Shown here piece after piece: positions 16,089 to 20,718 of a stretch of DNA of 20,718 bases; the stretch's first letter is position 1, and every line of letters begins with the position of its first letter. The translations under genes were made by a program, and so were the position numbers. Source of the DNA: JAEYFP01 sp964566545 (lineage in GTDB: Bacteria > Bacillota > Clostridia > Lachnospirales > Lachnospiraceae); assembly GCA_964566545.1 (NCBI GenBank), contig CAZMIX010000043.1, forward strand, positions 1-20,718. The letters run 5' to 3'. The notes under the pieces are model-generated. The model was given only the letters and a program-made list of their open reading frames with translations, was not told where the DNA came from and made no database searches.

Positions 16089-16207
16089 CTGCTTGAAACA
16101 GTATTGTAGCCCGATGGGGGAACCAACGGGCTACGATGAGGGGAGTATAAATAATTAATAAGGGGTCGTAAATGAGAATCCTTTGAAGGGTAGACTCTCG
16201 CTTACAG
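16089..16207 (+). ncRNA. Structured RNA candidate with ydaO-like blocks
   Basis: Three hairpins follow in series. CTG-CAG encloses a CTTGAAA loop (16089-16101, overlapping the gene end only upstream of it). GTAGCCCG/CGGGCTAC (16106-16113 with 16127-16134) is a perfect 8-bp stem around GGGGGAACCA. The third is a compound stem: GTAA/TTAC (16168-16171 with 16202-16205), GAGA/TCTC, then ATCCT-TTGA-AGGGT with a bulged AGAC. GGGGGAACCAA, AGGGGTCGTAAA and GAATCC...GGGTAG recall blocks of the ydaO (c-di-AMP) riboswitch, but its conserved 3' GTCAGCTAACCTCG segment is not present. It could be a divergent riboswitch, a relic, or an independent small RNA. The structures are seen directly; the family is a guess. 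Confidence 0.35.
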
Positions 16208-16274
16208 TTGTAATTATAATATAATTTGGTAAAAAATACAATAGGTTTTGAAAACTAGTAGTTACAAATATTTC

Positions 16275-16297
16275 AACAACAAGATTTTGTGTTTTTT
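16275..16297 (+). terminator. Weak rho-independent terminator candidate
   Basis: AACAACAA (16275-16282) can pair with TTGTGTT (16287-16293) over 7 bp with one bulged A and a GATT loop, followed by a run of six T residues (16292-16297). The AT-rich stem makes it weak. It would end transcripts from the membrane-protein gene or the RNA candidate before the sporulation promoter. Confidence 0.3.
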
Positions 16298-16336
16298 AAT
16301 AAAAAATGGATATAAAAAAGGAAAAATTATGTTTTT

Positions 16337-16367
16337 TGAATAGAAAATGCAGATTGCAGACATACTA
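16337..16367 (+). promoter_or_regulatory. Sigma-G (forespore) promoter
   Basis: TGAATA (16337-16342) and CATACTA (16361-16367) are separated by 18 bp. This matches the Bacillus/Clostridium sigma-G consensus TGnATA-(17-18)-CATAnTA at every fixed position, and nothing like a sigma-A promoter overlaps it. The expected start near 16374 gives a leader of about 43 nt before the small Asn-rich gene. Sigma-F recognises a related sequence and may share it. Confidence 0.7.
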
Positions 16368-16416
16368 TTAGCAGGTTACAATAAGTAACTATTAAAGATT
16401 TCAGGAGGAATTTGAA

Positions 16417-16578
16417 ATGGCAAAGAATGATAACAGCACGAACTACTCTAACAACAATCAGGAGAGTAAGAAGGACAAGAGCCAGAGCCAAAACAAGTCT
16501 GGAAACAACGCAGGAAATAACGCAGGGAACAACTACTCCAGCAACAAGAATGACAACAAGAGCAACGATTCATACTAA
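16417..16578 (+). CDS. Small Asn-rich protein, putative spore protein (53 aa)
   Basis: A 53-residue protein that is 17 Asn, 10 Ser and 7 Lys, without Cys, Trp or any hydrophobic segment, so it should be soluble and disordered. It contains a threefold GNN(A/Y) repeat at residues 29-40. AGGAGG at 16403-16408 lies 8 bp before the ATG, and a strong terminator follows, so the gene is well bounded. The sigma-G promoter upstream implies synthesis in the forespore, and the composition recalls gamma-type and other minor small acid-soluble spore proteins; no SASP alpha/beta signature is present. A longer reading frame from a TTG at 16412 is out of frame and has no support. Existence of the gene is likely; a spore role is inferred from promoter and composition. 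Confidence 0.75.
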   Translation: MAKNDNSTNYSNNNQESKKDKSQSQNKSGNNAGNNAGNNYSSNKNDNKSNDSY

Positions 16579-16629
16579 AGCCAGTAGCCGCAAAATGGCG
16601 AATAGCTCCAGCGTGCGTCTGGAAAAAAG

Positions 16630-16662
16630 ATGGCAGCCTGACAACATCGGGCTGCTGTTTTC
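16630..16662 (+). terminator. Rho-independent terminator after the small Asn-rich gene
   Basis: A 12-bp stem from ATGGCAGCCTGA (16630-16641) to TCGGGCTGCTGT (16647-16658), with three G-U pairs and a CAACA loop, is followed by TTTTC. The core GCAGCC/GGCTGC is perfect. Confidence 0.8.
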
Positions 16663-16697
16663 ATATACTAACAATATATGTCTGTGTGGGGATGCTT

Positions 16698-17030
16698 ATG
16701 AGCGTAGAAACGATTTGGACAAAAGAAATCGAAGGCTATATCGGAATGGCCGGCGTGGAGATCTGGGATGTCAGATCTCAGGAGGAATATGCGAAAAAGC
16801 ATATCAGGGGAGCGAGAAACATGCCCTATCAGAGTTATGAAGACTGTGCGGCGCAGACAGAAAACCATATGGAAAAGGAGAAAACCTATATTCTCTATTG
16901 CGATCGCGGAGGATTAAGTATGGCGTTTGCAAGAGAATTGGATAAAAAAGGATATCGGGCAAAATCGGTGATCGGCGGAATTATGGCTTACCGGGGAAAT
17001 GATTTGGAGAGTTTCGAAAGTAATGATTGA
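16698..17030 (+). CDS. Single-domain rhodanese-like protein
   Basis: Cytoplasmic rhodanese-domain protein that may carry a persulfide sulfur on its catalytic Cys. The 110 residues cover one domain: EIWDVRSQEEYAKKHIRGARNMP (21-43) is the CH2A-type block and YCDRGGLS (67-74) the active-site loop with Cys68. GGIMAYRG (93-100) is the usual C-terminal motif. The loop CDRGGLS is six residues after the Cys, as in GlpE/PspE-like sulfurtransferases. Start choice is uncertain: in-frame GTG at 16686 and ATG at 16692 also exist, but GGGGA at 16688-16692 would place the ribosome best for the ATG at 16698. The stop codon overlaps the -35 of the next promoter. The physiological sulfur acceptor is unknown. 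Confidence 0.85.
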   Translation: MSVETIWTKEIEGYIGMAGVEIWDVRSQEEYAKKHIRGARNMPYQSYEDCAAQTENHMEKEKTYILYCDRGGLSMAFARELDKKGYRAKSVIGGIMAYRGNDLESFESND

Positions 17031-17058
17031 CAGCATTCGCCTGCTACTTTAATATAAT
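17027..17058 (+). promoter_or_regulatory. Promoter of the THUMP methyltransferase operon
   Basis: A perfect TTGACA (17027-17032) overlaps the rhodanese stop codon. Downstream are TAATAT (17050-17055, 17-bp spacing) and an overlapping TATAAT (17053-17058, 20-bp spacing); the former has the better spacing. The leader would be very short, about 12-15 nt. Confidence 0.5.
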
Positions 17059-17077
17059 TTAAGAAGGCAGGTATTCT

Positions 17078-18238
17078 ATGAATAAATTTGAACTGATCGC
17101 CCCATGTCATTTTGGAATGGAAGCGGTATTAAAAAAAGAAATTATGGATTTGGGATATGAAATATCGGTGGTTGAGGATGGCAGAGTGCTCTTTTGGGGA
17201 GACGAGGAGGCGGTTTGCCGCGCCAATGTATTCCTGCGCACCGCAGAGCGTATTTTAATCAAGACCGCTTGTTTTACGGCTGCGACCTATGACGAATTAT
17301 TTGAGGGAACAAAGGCAGTGGCGTGGGAGGATTACATCCCGCAGGACGGAAAATTTTGGGTCGCTAAGGCGGCCAGCGTCAAGAGCAAGCTGTTCAGCCC
17401 CTCGGATATCCAGTCTATCATCAAAAAAGCGATGGTGGAGCGTTTGAAGCAGACCTATCATAGTTCATGGTTTGAGGAGGATGGTGCAAGCTATCCTTTT
17501 CGTGTTTTCCTTATGAAAGATACGGTTACAATTGGCCTTGATACGACGGGTGAGTCCCTGCATAAGCGCGGCTACCGAAAACTGGTCAGTAAGGCGCCGA
17601 TTGCGGAAAATCTGGCGGCGGCGATGCTTCTTTTGACCCCGTGGAATAAAGAACGCGCACTGGTGGATCCGTTTTGCGGGAGCGGAACGATTCCAATTGA
17701 GGCGGCAATGATGGCTGCCGGCATTGCGCCCGGGATGGATCGTAGCTTTCTGTCGGAGGATTGGACAAGTCTGATTGGACGGAAAAACTGGTATCGTACG
17801 GCAGACGAAGCAAATGAAGGCGTGGATCTGTCCGTAAAGCCGGATATTCAGGGTTTTGATATTGACGGTGATATGATTAAGGCGGCAAAGGAAAATGCAA
17901 AGCTTGCCGGTGTCGGCGAGATGATCCATTTTCAGAAACGTCCGGTCGCGGAGTTGAATCATCCAAAAAAATACGGATTTCTCGTAACCAACCCGCCTTA
18001 TGGGGAGCGAATCGGGGAGAAGGAGGAGCTTCCGCAAATTTATAAGGAGCTGGCGGAGGCATATGGCCGACTTGACTTCTGGTCTGCGTATATAATTACG
18101 GGTTATGCGGATGTCGAAAAACATATGGGACGAAAAGCGGATAAGAACAGAAAAATTTATAATGGTATGATGAAGACCTATTATTATCAGTTTTTAGGCC
18201 CAAAGCCGCCAAAGAAGCATAACATCGCGCCGGAATGA
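17078..18238 (+). CDS. THUMP-domain class I RNA methyltransferase (YpsC/RlmL-N type)
   Basis: SAM-dependent methyltransferase likely to modify guanine N2 in 23S rRNA. The 386 residues comprise an N-terminal THUMP region (about 1-160), with the typical start FELIAPCHFGMEAVLKKE, and a Rossmann methyltransferase domain. The SAM motif is DPFCGSGTIPIEAA (197-210) and the catalytic motif is NPPYGERIG (305-313). Length matches the B. subtilis YpsC group, which corresponds to the N-terminal half of the E. coli fusion enzyme RlmL. The ATG is preceded by AAGAAGGCAGG, and a TTGACA promoter lies just upstream. It probably heads a run of housekeeping genes in the same direction (amidase, RdgB, phosphodiesterase). 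The exact rRNA position is not inferable here. Confidence 0.93.
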   Translation: MNKFELIAPCHFGMEAVLKKEIMDLGYEISVVEDGRVLFWGDEEAVCRANVFLRTAERILIKTACFTAATYDELFEGTKAVAWEDYIPQDGKFWVAKAASVKSKLFSPSDIQSIIKKAMVERLKQTYHSSWFEEDGASYPFRVFLMKDTVTIGLDTTGESLHKRGYRKLVSKAPIAENLAAAMLLLTPWNKERALVDPFCGSGTIPIEAAMMAAGIAPGMDRSFLSEDWTSLIGRKNWYRTADEANEGVDLSVKPDIQGFDIDGDMIKAAKENAKLAGVGEMIHFQKRPVAELNHPKKYGFLVTNPPYGERIGEKEELPQIYKELAEAYGRLDFWSAYIITGYADVEKHMGRKADKNRKIYNGMMKTYYYQFLGPKPPKKHNIAPE

Positions 18239-18284
18239 AGCAGTGTTCACCCGTGATACTATAGAAGAAATGCAGGAATGAGAA

Positions 18285-19268
18285 GTGAAGAAGTATTTAG
18301 CGAAATGGTTGGTGATTATCATGGCGGTTGCCGTTATGATAGGCACAAGATTTATAATGGAATATATGCCCACAGGAACAAAAGCGGCTTCTGTTTTTGC
18401 GGAAGAATCCTCTCTGGAAACATTAGAGGGCAACTCCGGGTTTAGGGTTTTGATTCCGATTCAGTACGAAGGAGCCGTCCAGATTGAGGAAAATTTAATA
18501 GAAAAAACCGTTCAAATTGTGTTGCCCGGCATTCCTAAATTTTCTTTTTCCACAATGATTGCGGAGGGAAATGACGCAAGAGTGGTAAAGATAGAACGCA
18601 GTTACAAAGATGGAAGCGGAAGGTTGCTGGTCTATCTGGATGACCGATATGCCTGCAAAGGCACCTATGAGGGGAAAAAGCTGCTACTGCAATTTTTCCC
18701 GGTGCGGGAAAAATATGAGCGGATACTCGTTATTGATCCGGGGCATGGAGGAGAATCAGATACCGGAACCATTGCGTATGGGTACAAGGAAAAGGATCTG
18801 ACTTTGGCATTTGCCAAAGAGATCAAGGCGCTTTTGGAAAGAGAACTTCCGGAGATCTATGTGTGTCTGACGCGTCTTGAAGACACGGAGATAGGTGCAC
18901 AAGAGAGGGAGGCTTTGGCAAAGGAGCTTGGTGCAGATTTGTATCTTTCCATTCATATGAATGCCGACCCGTCCTCTAGAGCAACAACAGGTGTTTCTAC
19001 CTATTATAATAATTTAGATGCCGAAACCGGGAGGGCTTATGCAGAAGTTATGCAGGGCTGTATTGCGAAAGCGGTAGAAGGGCAGGATGCCGATGCGATA
19101 GAAGAGGATAAACGGATTATCACCAAGGAATTTACAATACCGGCGCTGATCATAGAAGCAGGATACCTGACGAACAAACAGGAAGCGCTGATGCTTGGAA
19201 CGATTGAATATAGAGAAATGCTTGCCGGTGGGATTGCCTCCGGCATTGAAAAAATAGTTGCAGATTAG
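18285..19268 (+). CDS. N-acetylmuramoyl-L-alanine amidase (Amidase_3)
   Basis: Zinc amidase that cleaves the bond between muramic acid and the peptide stem of peptidoglycan, outside the membrane. The 327 residues start with KKYLAKWLVIIMAVAVMIG (2-20), a signal or anchor helix. Residues 50-140 form a beta-rich AMIN-like region, and residues 146-325 the Amidase_3 domain. Zinc ligands are His154 in DPGHGG, Glu169 in YKEKDLTL and His224 in LSIHMNAD; the catalytic Glu is Glu291 in IIEAGYLTN. The GTG at 18285 is preferred as start because AGGAA lies 7 bp before it and it places the hydrophobic helix at the N-terminus. It follows the methyltransferase by 46 bp. It could serve cell separation or, less likely, spore cortex work like CwlD. 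Confidence 0.92.
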   Translation: MKKYLAKWLVIIMAVAVMIGTRFIMEYMPTGTKAASVFAEESSLETLEGNSGFRVLIPIQYEGAVQIEENLIEKTVQIVLPGIPKFSFSTMIAEGNDARVVKIERSYKDGSGRLLVYLDDRYACKGTYEGKKLLLQFFPVREKYERILVIDPGHGGESDTGTIAYGYKEKDLTLAFAKEIKALLERELPEIYVCLTRLEDTEIGAQEREALAKELGADLYLSIHMNADPSSRATTGVSTYYNNLDAETGRAYAEVMQGCIAKAVEGQDADAIEEDKRIITKEFTIPALIIEAGYLTNKQEALMLGTIEYREMLAGGIASGIEKIVAD

Positions 19269-19315
19269 TTTTCATTGGATCTGTGACAATAATAGCCGGA
19301 TGAGGATAAAGTTAT

Positions 19316-19921
19316 ATGGAAAAAACAATTGTATTTGCGACCGGAAATGAAGGGAAAATGCTGGAAATTCGCATGGTGTTGGCGGATTTGGACGTGACAG
19401 TGCTTTCCATGGAGGAAGCGGGCGTGAAGATGGACATTGCAGAGGATGGAACGACGTATGAGGAAAATGCTGTAATTAAGGCAAAAGCGGTCATGGAGGC
19501 GACGGGAAAGCTAACGCTTGCTGATGATTCCGGCCTTGAGATTGATTATCTGAATCGGGAACCGGGCATCTATTCAGCGAGGTACTTAGGCGAAGACACG
19601 CCTTACAGCGTGAAGAATCAATTACTAATCGAACGTCTTGCAGGTGTGCCGGATGAAAAACGGACGGCGCGGTTCATCAGCGCTATTGCCGCTGCTTATC
19701 CAGACGGAACGATAGAGACAGTTCGCGCTTCGGTAGAAGGCAGGATTGGCTATGAGGAAAAAGGAAGCAACGGCTTTGGCTATGATCCGATTTTTTACCT
19801 GCCCGAATATGACTGTATGTCAGGCGAACTGCCGCTTGAGGAAAAAAACAAAATCAGCCACAGGGGCAAGGCGCTGGTTTTAATGAAAGAAAAGCTAATA
19901 CACGGCAAACTATTTGAATAG
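19316..19921 (+). CDS. rdgB: XTP/dITP diphosphatase (HAM1/RdgB)
   Basis: House-cleaning pyrophosphatase that hydrolyses dITP, XTP and similar deaminated purine nucleotides to monophosphates, keeping them out of DNA and RNA. The 201-residue length is standard. The family motifs are complete: FATGNEGK (7-14) for the triphosphate, the catalytic Asp in LADDSGLE (68-75), GSNGFGYDPIF (150-160) and SHRGKAL (181-187). AGGATAAAG precedes the ATG. It lies 47 bp after the amidase and 15 bp before the YfcE-type gene; rdgB followed by a yfcE-like phosphodiesterase is a common arrangement in Firmicutes. Confidence 0.97.
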   Translation: MEKTIVFATGNEGKMLEIRMVLADLDVTVLSMEEAGVKMDIAEDGTTYEENAVIKAKAVMEATGKLTLADDSGLEIDYLNREPGIYSARYLGEDTPYSVKNQLLIERLAGVPDEKRTARFISAIAAAYPDGTIETVRASVEGRIGYEEKGSNGFGYDPIFYLPEYDCMSGELPLEEKNKISHRGKALVLMKEKLIHGKLFE

Positions 19922-19936
19922 GCGGATGAACGGAAG

Positions 19937-20419
19937 ATGAAAATATTAATAGTAAGCGATACGCACAGGCATAACGGGAATCTGCTGCGCGTGATCGATA
20001 AAGTAAAGCCGATCGACATGCTGGTTCACTGCGGGGACATCGAGGGGAGCGACGAGGAAATTATCGAAAGTGCGTCATGTCCGATGCATATTGTTGCGGG
20101 AAACAACGACTGTTTTTCGGATTATGACGAGGAACAGGAGTTTAGGATCGGCAGCTATAACGTGCTTTTGCTTCACGGTCATCGCCATCGGATCTATGCT
20201 AACATCGATTCTCTGTTTTATTTGGCAGAGGAAAGGGGCGCGGATATCGTAATGTTTGGTCATCTGCACGTGCCTATTTTAGAATTAAGGGACAGAATCA
20301 CCGCCTTAAATCCAGGCAGTCTGACCTATCCTCGTCAGGCGAATAAAAAGCCCTCCTATATGATTATGGAACTAGATGAAAAAGGCGAGGCGCATTATAC
20401 ATTAAACTATCTTGGGTGA
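19937..20419 (+). CDS. YfcE/MJ0936-type metallophosphoesterase
   Basis: Cytoplasmic phosphodiesterase of the calcineurin-like superfamily; the natural substrate is unknown. The 160 residues hold all metal-binding motifs: Asp8 and His10 in VSDTHR, Asp34 in HCGDIEG, the GNND block at 55-58 with its Asn ligand, HGHRH (80-84) and GHLHVP (108-113). The pattern SDTHR...GNND...GHxHxP identifies the YfcE group rather than the MPE kinases or phosphatases. Its start is 15 bp after the rdgB stop with a weak GGAAG ribosome binding site, so it is probably coupled to rdgB. Bacterial homologues hydrolyse artificial phosphodiesters; no physiological assignment is made. Confidence 0.93.
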   Translation: MKILIVSDTHRHNGNLLRVIDKVKPIDMLVHCGDIEGSDEEIIESASCPMHIVAGNNDCFSDYDEEQEFRIGSYNVLLLHGHRHRIYANIDSLFYLAEERGADIVMFGHLHVPILELRDRITALNPGSLTYPRQANKKPSYMIMELDEKGEAHYTLNYLG

Positions 20420-20448
20420 AATTAAGCTGAATTAAGGAAAATAGGTAG

Positions 20449-20477
20449 TTGACAATCCTTTTTCCCTATTATATAAT
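20449..20477 (+). promoter_or_regulatory. Consensus sigma-A promoter of the tRNA genes
   Basis: TTGACA (20449-20454) and TATAAT (20472-20477) both match the consensus at six of six positions with 17-bp spacing. It lies 52 bp before tRNA-Pro. Such a strong promoter fits stable RNA genes. Confidence 0.9.
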
Positions 20478-20529
20478 ATGACTTGCGTCACAATTTGTAC
20501 ATGATTTTTGCGCATAACAGCAGGAACGC

Positions 20530-20604
20530 CGGGGTGTGGCTCAGCTTGGCTAGAGCGCCTGGTTTGGGACCAGGAGGTCGCAGGTTCGAATCCTGTCACC
20601 CCGA
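20530..20604 (+). tRNA. tRNA-Pro (anticodon TGG)
   Basis: A complete cloverleaf. The acceptor CGGGGTG pairs with CACCCCG (20597-20603) and has discriminator A at 20604. The anticodon stem CCTGG/CCAGG encloses TTTGGGA with anticodon TGG at 20565-20567. The T arm is GCAGG-TTCGAAT-CCTGT. CCA is not encoded. Confidence 0.97.
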
Positions 20605-20646
20605 TGCTTTGTTTATACGCAGAATGGCTTCGTCGTAATATTTTTT

Positions 20647-20718
<72 letters not shown>

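Noticed and set aside
16106..16134. Rho-independent terminator for the membrane-protein gene
   Set aside because: The stem is strong, but no T-run follows, and the conserved-looking loop suits a structured RNA better.
16215..16225. Sigma-A promoter at the two overlapping TATAAT boxes
   Set aside because: No acceptable -35 lies 16-18 bp upstream of either box.
16412..16840. 142-codon frame starting at TTG, Thr/Arg-rich
   Set aside because: It runs out of frame through the small Asn-rich gene, crosses a strong terminator and overlaps the rhodanese gene; the repetitive composition is a frame-shift image of the Asn-rich repeats.

Overview
The window looks like chromosome from a Gram-positive, spore-forming gut anaerobe of the Clostridia, most likely Lachnospiraceae (Roseburia/Eubacterium-like). 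The grounds are the content of the sugar locus, strong AGGAGG-type ribosome binding sites, moderate GC with AT-rich intergenic DNA, a YesL-family protein, and a textbook forespore (sigma-G) promoter. The genus is an inference from gene content, not from a database search.

Region 1 (1-14026, + strand) is a beta-mannan / galacto-gluco-mannan utilisation locus. It begins inside a sugar-binding lipoprotein gene and continues with two ABC permeases, a YesL-like membrane protein and a GH130 mannooligosaccharide phosphorylase. After a 157-bp gap with its own promoter come an AGE-family mannobiose/cellobiose 2-epimerase, a second GH130 (mannosylglucose phosphorylase), a CE2-like and a CE17-like acetylesterase, and two different GH36 enzymes. 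None of the enzymes shows a signal peptide. The picture is therefore capture and import of decorated mannooligosaccharides, followed by cytoplasmic removal of acetyl groups (CE2 + CE17) and galactose (GH36), stepwise phosphorolysis to mannose-1-phosphate, epimerisation of mannobiose to mannosylglucose, and a final phosphorolysis to mannose-1-phosphate and glucose. The endo-mannanase, the regulator and the transporter ATPase are not in this window.

Region 2 (14036-15208, - strand) is a short-form malic enzyme converging on the mannan operon with only 9 bp between the stop codons.

Region 3 (15209-16697) holds a divergent promoter region, an unrecognised multi-pass membrane protein, a 343-bp stretch without a protein gene, and a 53-residue Asn-rich gene. 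The gene-free stretch contains a structured-RNA candidate with ydaO-like sequence blocks and a sigma-G promoter. The small gene appears to be sporulation-controlled and ends in a clear terminator. This is the least explained part of the window.

Region 4 (16698-20718) is housekeeping: a single-domain rhodanese, a THUMP-domain RNA methyltransferase, an N-acetylmuramoyl-L-alanine amidase, RdgB/HAM1 nucleotide phosphatase, a YfcE-type phosphodiesterase, and then a perfect sigma-A promoter driving tRNA-Pro(TGG) and tRNA-Arg(TCT), the latter cut by the window end.
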